NCBI GenBank assembly: GCA_035524895.1
Contig: DATLFI010000374.1
Location: forward strand, 1-46,596
Source: DATLFI01 sp035524895
GTDB taxonomy: Bacteria > Acidobacteriota > Thermoanaerobaculia > Multivoradales > Multivoraceae
Direction: 5' to 3'
Length of the DNA: 46,596 nucleotides
In this document: one piece after another, positions 1-8,970 of the stretch
Numbering within the stretch: the first letter of the stretch is position 1
How the letters are laid out: each line of letters opens with the position of its first letter
The notes under the pieces: model-generated
What the model was told of the DNA's origin: nothing
The model's database searches: none
The model's input: the letters and a program-made list of their open reading frames with translations, nothing else
Made by a program: the position numbers and the translations under genes

Positions 1-189
1 GCGGCGGTGGTTGCCTTCGTTTCGGGGAATCAGACCACCGTCACCACCGGGGCGGCCTCGAACACAGTGCCGACGGGTGGTGGCTTCGTCGGAGGCGCCT
101 CGTGTCCCCAGCCATGATGTGGGGCAGGGAAGCTGCTCTCCAGCCAGCCCATGCGCAGCTCTGATAGCTGCAGATGACCGCCAGAGCCA

Positions 190-238
190 GTGAGGTGTCA
201 GACACACGCGAGAGGAAGAACACAAGGGGTAAGGGAGA
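190..238 (+). repeat. Direct repeat copy 1 with GTGTCAGACAC palindrome
   Basis: This roughly 48-bp stretch begins GTGAGGTGTCAGACAC and is followed by GCGAGAG, GAACAC and AGGGAGAT blocks. It recurs about 114 bp downstream with a 2-bp indel and scattered substitutions. The core at 195-205 is a perfect odd palindrome. Short dispersed palindromes of this type are often REP-like elements moved by RAYT transposases, but no transposase is present here, so that link is inference only. Confidence 0.6.
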
Positions 239-303
239 TCGGCTGCGCGGATCGGGCGGCGAAGTTTGAGCCGCGCGCGCCGCTACTCGGGCGCAGCAGG
301 GGA

Positions 304-352
304 GTGAGGTGTCAGACACGCGAGAGAGGGGAACACGAAGGGCCAGGGAGAT
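304..352 (+). repeat. Direct repeat copy 2 with GTGTCAGACAC palindrome
   Basis: This is the second copy of the repeat at 190-238. Its palindrome lies at 309-319. The same ordered blocks follow (GCGAGAG, GAACAC, AGGGAGAT). The two copies are in the same orientation, which suggests a duplicated unit rather than one hairpin with two arms. Confidence 0.6.
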
Positions 353-459
353 GGGATCTCGCGACTTCACGCTTGCGGCCAGAGACCCAGAAGCGGGTCT
401 CGGACGGTGACGTGAGGGTTTGGGCACCGGGTCGAGTCGGCGAGGCCTCACCGTTGTCG

Positions 460-488
460 TTGACTTAGTCTTGGACTTAGTCTAACCT
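460..488 (+). promoter_or_regulatory. Promoter and direct-repeat operator of first TA module
   Basis: TTGACT (460-465) and TAACCT (483-488) are spaced by 17 bp, a plausible -35/-10 pair. The spacer carries GACTTAGTC twice (462-470 and 474-482), 12 bp apart. A direct repeat over the promoter is what an autoregulating Phd-type antitoxin would bind. Transcription would start near 495, on the GTG codon itself, so the transcript is probably leaderless. The reading is from sequence only. Confidence 0.5.
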
Positions 489-494
489 GTGGGC

Positions 495-725
495 GTGGCG
501 GAATTCAGCGTCCACGAGGCGAAGACACACCTCTCGCGTCTGTTGCGACGCGTCGCTCTAGGCGAGGAGATCGTCATCTCGCGTGGCGGCGAGCCGATCG
601 CTCGCCTGGTTCCCGTCAAGCACCGCAAGACGCGCCGGCTCGGACTCGACCGCGGTCGGTTCGACGTCCCCGACGACTTCGATTCTCCCCTTCCCGAGGA
701 GGTCCTCGAGGACTTCGAGCGTTGA
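495..725 (+). CDS. Phd/YefM-family antitoxin
   Basis: This is a small antitoxin of about 76 residues. The N-terminus AEFSVHEAKTHLSRLL fits the Phd/YefM DNA-binding fold, followed by a strand region with GEEIVISRGGEPIARL, the usual signature. The C-terminal tail is acidic (PDDFDSPLPEE), the part that normally wraps the toxin. I prefer GTG 495 over GTG 489 because the -10 box ends at 488, which makes 495 a leaderless start. The stop overlaps the TTG start of the PIN toxin (TTGA), so the two are translationally coupled. The role, neutralising the downstream PIN nuclease and repressing its own promoter, is known for the family and inferred here. Confidence 0.8.
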   Translation: MAEFSVHEAKTHLSRLLRRVALGEEIVISRGGEPIARLVPVKHRKTRRLGLDRGRFDVPDDFDSPLPEEVLEDFER

Positions 726-1111
726 GGATCCTCCTCGACACACACTGCTGGCTCTGGATGCTCGTGTCTCCCGAGCGGTTTTCGCGAGCAACCCTCGAGA
801 TCCTGGAGCGGGGCGAGACCGAGCTTCTGCTGTCGGCTGCCAGCTCGTGGGAGATCGCCATCAAGTACTCCCTCGGCAAGCTCGCCCTCCCCTCCCCTCC
901 CGCTGATTTCGTACCGGAACGGATGCTCCAGAGCGGAGTCACCGGCTTGCCAGTGGAGCATCGCCATGCTCTCGCGGTTGCCAACCTACCGCCGCACCAC
1001 CGGGACCCGTTCGACCGCATCCTGGTGGCGCAGGCGATTGTCGAGTCGCTTCCATTGCTCACCGCCGACCCGCAGCTGACGCGCTACGGCATCGAGGCGA
1101 TCGCGGTGTGA
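722..1111 (+). CDS. PIN-domain toxin (VapC-like)
   Basis: The product is a 129-residue PIN-domain protein of the COG3744 type. The four expected acidic positions are visible: Asp6 in LLDTHCWLW, Glu44 in SSWEIAIK, Asp98 in RDPFDRILVAQA and Asp116 in LLTADP. These coordinate the metal for RNA cleavage in the family, whose members typically cut tRNA or rRNA. The start is TTG, overlapping the antitoxin stop, which fits a toxin made in limited amount. Length is normal. It pairs with the Phd-like gene immediately upstream. The target RNA cannot be told from sequence. Confidence 0.85.
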   Translation: MRILLDTHCWLWMLVSPERFSRATLEILERGETELLLSAASSWEIAIKYSLGKLALPSPPADFVPERMLQSGVTGLPVEHRHALAVANLPPHHRDPFDRILVAQAIVESLPLLTADPQLTRYGIEAIAV

Positions 1112-1216
1112 GGGAAGTCGGGACGTGAGCCCAAATATGGTGCTCGATGCCATGGTTCTCGAATATCTCGATCACCGAGAACGTGTCCGTGAGGACGACG
1201 AATGGAGTAGTGCAAC

Positions 1217-1244
1217 GCGACAGGCGGACGGTAGACTCTATAAT
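1217..1244 (+). promoter_or_regulatory. Promoter with consensus -10 (TATAAT)
   Basis: GCGACA (1217-1222) lies 16 bp before TATAAT (1239-1244), a perfect -10 hexamer in an otherwise GC-rich region. The predicted start point is about 1250-1251, which is the GTG at 1251. The nucleotidyltransferase pair downstream would therefore be read from a leaderless transcript. This resembles the arrangement before the first Phd gene. Confidence 0.5.
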
Positions 1245-1250
1245 CGCCTT

Positions 1251-1529
1251 GTGGCGTCGGAAAGCACTTCCTCGAACTGCTCGAGCTCCTCCACGGCATC
1301 GGCGGCGCATCCCGCTCCGATTCCCCCTGAGTGGTTAGCCGAGTTCGAGGCGGCGGCGATGCGTCCGCTGGCGATTCGCTTCCGCTACGCGTTCATCCGC
1401 ACCTACAAGCCCGTGCTCGACGACGAGCCTTTCCGGGCCTTCGACACGACCGCCGAGTATCGCCGCTGGTGCGAAGAGAACCTGCCGGACTGGCTCGGCT
1501 ATGGGCGCGTTCGAGTATCGGCAGGCTGA
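1251..1529 (+). CDS. Small conserved protein paired with nucleotidyltransferase
   Basis: The credible part runs from about 1330: PEWLAEFEAAAMRPLAIRF, then YKPVLDD, FRAFDTTAEYRRWCEENLP and WLGYG. I recognise this type of protein (aromatic, charged, ending in WLGYG) as a frequent partner encoded just before small nucleotidyltransferases, but I know no established function. It overlaps the next gene by 29 bp. The N-terminal 25 residues in this frame are Ser-rich and unconvincing. Between 1244 and 1327 the +1-shifted frame has much better codon composition (GKHFLELLELLHG) and would join in frame if the C run at 1323-1327 were one base shorter. The gene may thus carry a frameshift, or the start lies further in. 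Confidence 0.5.
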   Translation: MASESTSSNCSSSSTASAAHPAPIPPEWLAEFEAAAMRPLAIRFRYAFIRTYKPVLDDEPFRAFDTTAEYRRWCEENLPDWLGYGRVRVSAG

Positions 1530-1974
1530 GGAGATCCGCGACGCGTTCGCCCGCCACGGCGTGCGCTATCTCTTCCTCGGCAAGTCGGGAGCGATCTTGC
1601 TGGGCTTTCCGGACACGACGCAGGACGCCGACCTCTTCGTCGAGAGGACACCTGAGAACGGCCGCGCAATAGCTCGGGCTCTCTTGGAGCTCGGGTTCGC
1701 GCTGGACGAAGTGCAGGCCGCCCAGATCGAGGCTGGCAAGGACTTCGTGCAGCTCAAGAACGGACCGTTCGACCTGGACCTGGTCTTCGCGCCCGACGGG
1801 ATCGAGCGGTTCGAGGACGCCTGGCGACGGCGCGTCGAGGTCGAGGGCTTCGCGGTTTGCCACATCGACGACATCATCGCCAGCAAAGAGGCGACCGGTC
1901 GGGTGAAGGACCGCGAGTCGTTGCCGCGGTTGCGCTCGTTTCGAGAGTACTGGGTTCGCCGTCAGCGTTCGTGA
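1501..1974 (+). CDS. Nucleotidyltransferase-fold protein (DUF6036/AbiEii-like)
   Basis: The product is a 157-residue protein with the polymerase-beta-type nucleotidyltransferase pattern. GKSG (27-30) stands in for the G-S motif, TTQDADLFV (39-47) supplies the paired aspartates Asp42/Asp44, and DLDLVF (91-96) gives the third acidic strand. The C-terminal part has SKEATGRVKDRESLPRL, typical of the family in which a conserved Lys/Asp segment follows the catalytic core. Such proteins serve as toxins or antitoxins (MNT, AbiEii) that add nucleotides to RNA or protein. It overlaps the small gene upstream. Given the flanking TA modules, a TA-like role is plausible, but no HEPN partner is present. Confidence 0.7.
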   Translation: MGAFEYRQAEEIRDAFARHGVRYLFLGKSGAILLGFPDTTQDADLFVERTPENGRAIARALLELGFALDEVQAAQIEAGKDFVQLKNGPFDLDLVFAPDGIERFEDAWRRRVEVEGFAVCHIDDIIASKEATGRVKDRESLPRLRSFREYWVRRQRS

Positions 1975-2052
1975 GCTCGTGCGGCACGTTCCCTGGGGAT
2001 GGCGGCCGGCTGTGCATCTTGCCGCCGCGAGCAGCGGGGGACCGCCGGCCCG

Positions 2053-2448
2053 TCACAGCAGATGAACGGCTGCCGCCAGCTCCAACCTGCTCGCGGTGGC
2101 GGCAAGGCTGCGATCGAAGGTGACGAGGCGATCGCAGGCTCCAGACGACGCTAGGTGGAGAGCGTCGGCGAAATCGAGCCCCCGCTCGTACCAACCGAGA
2201 GCGGCGCGCGCCTCGCCAGCAGACTCGGCAACCAGGTTCTCGAGGCCGAGCACGACGCGGAACACACCGGCGATCTTCGGGCGGGCGAGATCGTAAGCGT
2301 GACGCAAGACCCACTCCGATTCGAGCAGCACGGTCTTCGCGACGTAGATGTCCTTGCCTTCGAGGTGATCTCTCGCCGCCCTTGCTTGCGCAGGATCGTC
2401 CTCGGTAACCAGGCGCACCAGCACGTTGGTGTCGAGCGACACCCTCAC
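2053..2448 (-). CDS. PIN-domain toxin (VapC-like)
   Basis: This is a 131-residue PIN protein. The acidic set is visible: Asp6 in VSLDTNVLVRL, Glu43 in VLLESEWVLR, Asp95 in DFADALHLA and Asp112 in LVTFDRSL. It belongs to a different PIN subgroup from the toxins at 722 and 3061, being closer to the VapC proteins that pair with AbrB/MazE antitoxins. The GTG start at 2448 overlaps the TGA of the antitoxin gene (GTGA), so translation is coupled. Metal-dependent RNA cleavage is known for the family. The specific target is unknown. Confidence 0.85.
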   Translation of the reverse strand: MRVSLDTNVLVRLVTEDDPAQARAARDHLEGKDIYVAKTVLLESEWVLRHAYDLARPKIAGVFRVVLGLENLVAESAGEARAALGWYERGLDFADALHLASSGACDRLVTFDRSLAATASRLELAAAVHLL

Positions 2449-2687
2449 TCCCTGGCTCCCCGCTCGATCGCGGCTGCCATGTCTTCCAGGGTCCGACGGG
2501 GTCCGCGGTAGTCAGCGCACCCAAGTAGCTGGTCGAGGGTGGTCCTTGGCAAGACCACCGGTAGCCGCAGGATCACGACTCCCCCCTGCTCCTCTACCTC
2601 GAGCTCGGTGCCTTCCCGCCATCCCAGACGGTCTCGGAGCACCTTGGGAATGATCAGTTGTCCTTTGGTCGATAGCGTGGTCTTCAT
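2445..2687 (-). CDS. AbrB/MazE-type antitoxin
   Basis: This is an 80-residue swapped-hairpin protein. MKTTLSTKGQLIIPKVLRDRL is the canonical AbrB/SpoVT/MazE start, followed by GWREGTELEVEEQGGVVIL. The C-terminal half (RRTLEDMAAAIERGARE) resembles the toxin-binding tail of VapB-type partners. The ATG at 2687 is chosen because it starts the domain and has a G-rich ribosome site (GGGGGGTGG) just upstream; longer frames add unrelated sequence. It overlaps the PIN toxin by the GTGA tetranucleotide. Autoregulation through the repeats between its promoter and start codon is likely but inferred. Confidence 0.85.
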   Translation of the reverse strand: MKTTLSTKGQLIIPKVLRDRLGWREGTELEVEEQGGVVILRLPVVLPRTTLDQLLGCADYRGPRRTLEDMAAAIERGARE

Positions 2688-2697
2688 GGCCCACCCC

Positions 2698-2719
2698 CCG
2701 CAGTAAGACCGAAGTAAGA
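2698..2719 (-). repeat. Tandem 11-mer in AbrB/MazE leader, probable operator
   Basis: On the plus strand CCGCAGTAAGA is followed directly by CCGAAGTAAGA, two 11-mers differing at one base. They fill the space between the -10 box and the ribosome site of the AbrB-type antitoxin. One helical turn spacing suits binding of a dimer or tetramer on one DNA face. It is probably the autoregulatory operator of the module. Confidence 0.45.
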
Positions 2720-2746
2720 TTACCCGTGGCCGGGATATCGCGTCAA
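2717..2746 (-). promoter_or_regulatory. Promoter of AbrB-PIN module
   Basis: On the minus strand TTGACG (2746-2741) lies 18 bp before TAATCT (2722-2717), both close to sigma70 consensus. Transcription would start near 2710, within the tandem 11-mer, and lead into the antitoxin at 2687. Confidence 0.5.
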
Positions 2747-2785
2747 CCGCCCTGCCCGAGCGGTCTCGGACTGTTCTCAAGTGTT

Positions 2786-2811
2786 ACGACCATGGTCGTT
2801 TGACCATGGTC
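2786..2811. promoter_or_regulatory. Double palindromic operator before second Phd antitoxin
   Basis: ACGACCATGGTCGT (2786-2799) is a perfect 14-bp palindrome. GACCATGGTC (2802-2811) is a second perfect palindrome with the same core, centred 14 bp downstream. A third partial core GGCCATGG follows at 2819 and includes the start codon region. Paired palindromes directly before a Phd gene match the known Phd/YefM mode of cooperative autorepression. They lie between two divergent TA modules and might influence both. Confidence 0.55.
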
Positions 2812-2821
2812 GTATGAGGCC

Positions 2822-3064
2822 ATGGAGACCGTGGCCATTTCCAAGTTCAAGGCCGAGTGCCTCGCGATTCTCGAGCGGGTGCGTCGGACCGGTCAGCCGG
2901 TGCTGGTGACGCGTTTCGGCCAGCCGGTGGCTGAGGTTGTTCCTCCCCATGCCCCGGCGCGGCCTGCGGGATGGCTGGGCAGCTATCGCTCGGAAGGCCG
3001 AATCGTCCAGGACATCGTTTCCCCGGCAGCTTCGGAATCGGAATGGGAGGCTCTCCGCCCATGA
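2822..3064 (+). CDS. Phd/YefM-family antitoxin
   Basis: This 80-residue protein opens with METVAISKFKAECLAILERV and continues with TGQPVLVTRFGQPVAEVVPP, the Phd/YefM pattern. The C-terminal segment after the fold contains GWLGSYRSEGRIVQDI, a pattern common in Phd proteins that pair with PIN toxins. The ATG at 2822 follows two palindromic operator-like sites. Its stop overlaps the ATG of the PIN gene (ATGA). It is probably the autoregulating antitoxin of the third TA pair. Confidence 0.85.
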   Translation: METVAISKFKAECLAILERVRRTGQPVLVTRFGQPVAEVVPPHAPARPAGWLGSYRSEGRIVQDIVSPAASESEWEALRP

Positions 3065-3453
3065 ACCTGCTGCTCGACACGCACGTTTGGCTCTGGAGTC
3101 TGCTCGACCCGGAACGTCTTCGCCCCGAGGCGGTCGCTGCTCTACAGGACCCCGACAACCGGCTGTACCTGTCGCCGGTGAGTGTCTGGGAGGCGTTGCT
3201 GTTGGTGGAACGCCGGCGCGTGGAGCTGCAAGGAGACCCCCGCGCTTGGGTGGTCAAGGTACTCGAGGAGGTGCCGATGTTCGAGGCGCCCCTGACTTTC
3301 GAGGTGGCGATCGGCAGCCGCGCGGTTCCCTTGCCGCACGTCGACCCTGCCGATCGCTTCCTCGCGGCGACCGCGAACGCTCACGATCTCGTGCTGCTCA
3401 CCGCCGACCGGCGACTCCTCGATTGCGCCGAGCTTCGGACGCTGGCTGCCTGA
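3061..3453 (+). CDS. PIN-domain toxin (VapC-like)
   Basis: This is a 130-residue PIN protein: Asp6 in LLLDTHVWLW, Glu44 in VSVWEALLL, the third acidic position in VDPADRFLAATA and the fourth in LLTADRRLL. It is of the same subgroup as the toxin at 722 but clearly diverged, so this is a related module and not a fresh duplication. ATG 3061 is preferred over upstream starts because it overlaps the antitoxin stop and begins exactly at the PIN domain. It ends 20 bp from the convergent ATP-grasp gene. Confidence 0.85.
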   Translation: MNLLLDTHVWLWSLLDPERLRPEAVAALQDPDNRLYLSPVSVWEALLLVERRRVELQGDPRAWVVKVLEEVPMFEAPLTFEVAIGSRAVPLPHVDPADRFLAATANAHDLVLLTADRRLLDCAELRTLAA

Positions 3454-3473
3454 CACTCACGCGTGGCGATCGC

Positions 3474-4790
3474 TTAGGCGACGCCGAACACCGACGCCAG
3501 CCCGCCGCCCTCGGTGCGCATGTTCGTGGTCTGGCCGCGGTAGAGCCGCGCCATGACCAGAAGCACGTCGCCGTCGTAGACGACGCAGCGCAGGTCGACC
3601 TTGAGCGCCAGCTCCTTGCCGTCGATCGCGAGCACCCGCTGGCTGGGTGCGACGCGCTTCTGGGCAACGTAGGGCGACTCGAGGACGGCGGCGAAGGTCT
3701 TGCGGGTGATGCCGGAACCGTCGTAGGTGCCGCGCGAGCCGTGGCCGGTGGCGGGTTTGAAGAACAGCTCGCGACGCATCGCCCAGAGCTCGTCGGCGTC
3801 GGCGGCGCGCACCTGACGTGCCGGGGGTACCGTGGCGCCGAGGGTCGCGATCGCCGTGGCGCCGACACCCCAGTCGTGGAGGAGCTTCGGGTCCGTCAGG
3901 AGCGGGAGGTTGCGCTTGTCGGCGTAGAGGGCGTAGGCGCGCGGATCGGGGGTCACGGCCGCGAGGCGCTCGCGCCAGGCGCGGGCGACCGTGGCACTCG
4001 CGGGGTGGTCGAAGTAGAAGTCGGTCATGCGGTTGTAGACCAGGTCGATCGGGCTCGAGCCTGCGGTCAACCGATCGCCGACGACGGCGAGCTCCTCCGG
4101 AGCGACTATGCTCGCGGCGATGCCGTGCCGCTCGAAGAGGCGCCGGTAGAGCACGAACTCGGGGTAGAGGTGTTGCTCGGTCGGACTGGTGTCGACCAGC
4201 GCTACCGAGCCGAGCGGGCGGCCGAGCTTTCCGGTCTCGTCCCGCCTGCCGGCAAAGCCCCGCCACTCGCTGCGGAACATCTCGACGAGCGCAGTCTCCG
4301 TGGCCTCGAGGCTCGCGCCGTCGCGCATCAGCGGCTCGACCTCCGGGCAACAGGCGCGCTGCGCTCGCGCGAGCTGAGCCACCAGCAGCACGCCCCCGGC
4401 GTTGGTGTTGATCTCGATGAGCTGGGGTCCGTCCAGGCCGAGGTGGAAGTCGAAACCCAGGAGGGCGCCGCGCACGCCGGTGTCGACCAGCGCATGGGGC
4501 GTGCGTGCGGCGATCGCGTCCTGGTACCCCGGAGTCGCCACTGTCTCGTGGACCGCCGCCACCAACCGGCGCATCGTCTCGAAGTGGCGGCGGGCCAGGA
4601 ACACCGGCTGGGGCGCGAAGAGGTTGCGGTGGGTTTCGCGCAGCGCCGCCGCGAGTGAGGGGTCGGCCAGGCCCTCGCCCAGCGCGCTCTCGAGGCGCGC
4701 GACGTCGACGCCGATGCACTGGCACTCGCGATTGAAGATCGTCGCGGCGTCGCGGGACGGCGTCGCGGCGATCGGAGTGGGATGGTCCAT
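3474..4790 (-). CDS. Circularly permuted ATP-grasp family protein
   Basis: This protein has 438 residues. The acidic/Asn metal motif LIEINTNAGG lies at about 124-133, while the phosphate-loop-like FFKPATGHGSRGTY and the later DLRCVVYDG and ARLYRGQTTN segments are near the C-terminus. In ordinary ATP-grasp enzymes the order is the reverse, so this matches the circularly permuted group that includes glutathionylspermidine-synthase-like and uncharacterised peptide ligases. Such enzymes join a carboxylate to an amine or thiol through an acyl phosphate. The substrate is not evident. It lies 28 bp downstream of clpB and is probably co-transcribed with it. No signal peptide is seen. Confidence 0.65.
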   Translation of the reverse strand: MDHPTPIAATPSRDAATIFNRECQCIGVDVARLESALGEGLADPSLAAALRETHRNLFAPQPVFLARRHFETMRRLVAAVHETVATPGYQDAIAARTPHALVDTGVRGALLGFDFHLGLDGPQLIEINTNAGGVLLVAQLARAQRACCPEVEPLMRDGASLEATETALVEMFRSEWRGFAGRRDETGKLGRPLGSVALVDTSPTEQHLYPEFVLYRRLFERHGIAASIVAPEELAVVGDRLTAGSSPIDLVYNRMTDFYFDHPASATVARAWRERLAAVTPDPRAYALYADKRNLPLLTDPKLLHDWGVGATAIATLGATVPPARQVRAADADELWAMRRELFFKPATGHGSRGTYDGSGITRKTFAAVLESPYVAQKRVAPSQRVLAIDGKELALKVDLRCVVYDGDVLLVMARLYRGQTTNMRTEGGGLASVFGVA

Positions 4791-4818
4791 GGGCGAGCGC
4801 CGTCGTACAGGGAGCCCG

Positions 4819-7446
<2,628 letters not shown>

Positions 7447-7460
7447 GGCACTTCACTCCA

Positions 7461-8411
7461 TCAGGCGCTGTCGGCGGCCGGCGCGGGTTGCGCCAGGTCG
7501 CGGAGGCGCTCGTAGAGCTCCCGCTCCTGGGGAGCGATGGTTTCGGGCATCACGATCTTGAGCTCTGCCAGCAGGTCTCCGGCGACGCCGGCCGGGTTGG
7601 GCAGGCCTTTCCCGCGCAACCGGATGCGCCGGCCGGTCGACGAACCGGCAAGTATCCGGATCTGCACCGGTCCTTCTAGGGTGGGCACCGCAGCGGTGCC
7701 GCCCAACGCTGCCAGCCACGGCGAGATGGGGACGTCGCAGCTCAGGTCGCGGCCTTCGAGTGTCAGTCGAGGATGCGGCTCGACCTCGATCTGCAGCAGC
7801 AGGTCGCCGGGCTGGCCGTCCGTGCCCGGTTCGCCCTTTCCGGCGAGTCGAATCCTCTGCTTGGGCAGTACTCCGCGGGGCAGGGTGACGTCGATCGAGG
7901 TTCGCTTGCCGGTGGTCGGGTCGAGCATGTCGACGCGTCGCTTGCCGCCGCTCGCCAGGTCCTCGAGCTTGACCCGGAGAGTCGACTCCAGGTCTCGGCC
8001 TCCGCGGGGCACCCGGACGCGGCGAGCCGTGGTGCCGCCAGGTCGGTTCGTGAACTGGACCTCGTCGCCGAACAGCATCTCGAAGAACGAGCTGAAGCCT
8101 GTCGATCCGAAGTCGAAGTTGCCGGAGCCAGGGGTGAACTCGAACGGAAACCCCTCGGCAGCCTGGTGCGGCGACCCGCTCGACTGGGCTTGTTTCCAGG
8201 CGGCGCCGTACCGGTCGTACTTCTTGCGCTTCTCGCCGTCGTGCAGCACCTCGTATGCCTCGCCGATCTCCTTGAAACGATTCTCGGCGTCGGGCTCTCT
8301 GTTGACGTCGGGGTGGAGCTTGCGCGCAAGGCTCCGATAGGCCTTCTGGATGTCCTGACTCGAGGCGTCCTTGGGGACCCCTAGGACCTGGTAGTAGTCC
8401 TTGTATTGCAA
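7461..8411 (-). CDS. CbpA/DnaJ-like J-domain co-chaperone
   Basis: This protein has 316 residues. The J domain occupies about 5-68, with DYYQVLGVPKDAS and the HPD motif at 33-35, which stimulates DnaK ATPase. A Gly/Phe-containing stretch follows, with no Cys-rich zinc domain, and the C-terminal peptide-binding halves start at about 130. The lack of zinc fingers marks it as a type II (CbpA) protein, not DnaJ proper. The start ATG has GAGG a suitable distance upstream. It is the first gene of the chaperone unit, 14 bp before clpB. Delivery of aggregated substrates to DnaK/ClpB is the likely role. Confidence 0.9.
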   Translation of the reverse strand: MQYKDYYQVLGVPKDASSQDIQKAYRSLARKLHPDVNREPDAENRFKEIGEAYEVLHDGEKRKKYDRYGAAWKQAQSSGSPHQAAEGFPFEFTPGSGNFDFGSTGFSSFFEMLFGDEVQFTNRPGGTTARRVRVPRGGRDLESTLRVKLEDLASGGKRRVDMLDPTTGKRTSIDVTLPRGVLPKQRIRLAGKGEPGTDGQPGDLLLQIEVEPHPRLTLEGRDLSCDVPISPWLAALGGTAAVPTLEGPVQIRILAGSSTGRRIRLRGKGLPNPAGVAGDLLAELKIVMPETIAPQERELYERLRDLAQPAPAADSA

Positions 8412-8498
8412 GCCTCTAGCGTCCTCGAGCGGAGTCGCTCCGCCTTGCGCGGTGAAACGCAGGTACGGAAGCTCCCCGCACCCTGCAGGAAGTTAGGC

Positions 8499-8518
8499 TC
8501 GCCGACAGTTTCCGGCGA
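8499..8518. promoter_or_regulatory. Inverted repeat upstream of chaperone unit
   Basis: TCGCCG (8499-8504) and CGGCGA (8513-8518) form a 6-bp inverted repeat with an 8-bp centre, about 90 bp before the J-protein start. It does not match CIRCE. It may be an operator or chance in GC-rich DNA. The rest of 8412-8636 shows no gene. Confidence 0.25.
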
Positions 8519-8579
8519 CCAAGCTCGCTGCGGATCTTACAACGCTGCTATCAGCTTTTGTATTTCGGACGGAGCGCAC

Positions 8580-8636
8580 GGGGGCTTCGGGCCCGGGGGG
8601 AGGCCCCCACTCGCGGCGGTCCGAGGCGAAGCCTCG
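8580..8636 (-). terminator. Tandem hairpins after ferredoxin gene
   Basis: Two hairpins follow the ferredoxin stop on the minus strand. The first is CGAGGC/GCCTCG with a 3-nt loop (8636-8622). The second is an 8-bp G/C stem between 8601-8608 and 8580-8587 (one G-T pair) with a 13-nt loop. No T-run follows, so this would be a non-canonical terminator of the kind often seen in GC-rich bacteria. Confidence 0.4.
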
Positions 8637-8891
8637 CTACGGGGGTGTGAGCCCGAAGTGCTCGTAGTTCTTGGCGATGAACTGGCGCCACTGGTCCGGC
8701 GTCTCTTCCTCGGGGAAGATCGCCTGGACCGGGCAGGCGTCGACGCAGAGCCCACAGTCGATGCACTCTTCCGGGTGGATGAAGAGTTGGTCGAAGTCGT
8801 CGTCCTTGCCGTAGATGCAGTCGACTGGACAGACGTCGACGCAGGACAGGTCCTTCACTCCGATGCAAGGCTCCGCGATGATGTGTGTCAT
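8637..8891 (-). CDS. fdxA: 7Fe-type ferredoxin (3Fe-4S and 4Fe-4S)
   Basis: This 84-residue protein starts MTHIIAEPCIG. The N-terminal cysteines are at 9, 17, 21 and 25 (C-x7-C-x3-C-P plus an extra Cys), as in FdxA-type seven-iron ferredoxins. The second set, C43-x2-C46-x2-C49-x3-C53-P, is a classical 4Fe-4S ligand set. The C-terminal tail (DQWRQFIAKNYEHF) is shorter than in proteobacterial FdxA. GGAG precedes the ATG. It is a monocistronic electron carrier as far as the context shows; its redox partners are not in the window. Confidence 0.88.
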   Translation of the reverse strand: MTHIIAEPCIGVKDLSCVDVCPVDCIYGKDDDFDQLFIHPEECIDCGLCVDACPVQAIFPEEETPDQWRQFIAKNYEHFGLTPP

Positions 8892-8970
8892 TGCTGCTCC
8901 GAGGTGGGGCGCCGACGAGCTCCGCGGCCGCGAAGGCCGAGGGGCGTTGGATTATAGCGACAAGGCAATT

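Larger units (their letters stand above)
1..494. other. Non-coding left end of window
   Basis: I see no convincing gene in this stretch. The open frames on both strands have low-quality Arg/Pro/Ser-rich translations without family features. What it does hold is a two-copy imperfect repeat (190-238 and 304-352), each copy with the palindrome GTGTCAGACAC, and at its right end the promoter region of the first toxin-antitoxin module. Confidence 0.6.

Noticed and set aside
41..451. Minus-strand 136-codon open frame at the left end
   Set aside because: Arg/Pro/Ser-rich translation with no family features; its repeated RVSDTSL arises from the two-copy DNA repeat.
2937..4658. 573-codon plus-strand frame opposite the ATP-grasp gene
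   Set aside because: It is the antisense shadow of the minus-strand ATP-grasp gene; the translation has no recognisable domain.
8412..8636. CIRCE heat-shock operator before the J-protein gene
   Set aside because: The inverted repeat present (TCGCCG/CGGCGA, 8-bp centre) does not match the CIRCE sequence or spacing.
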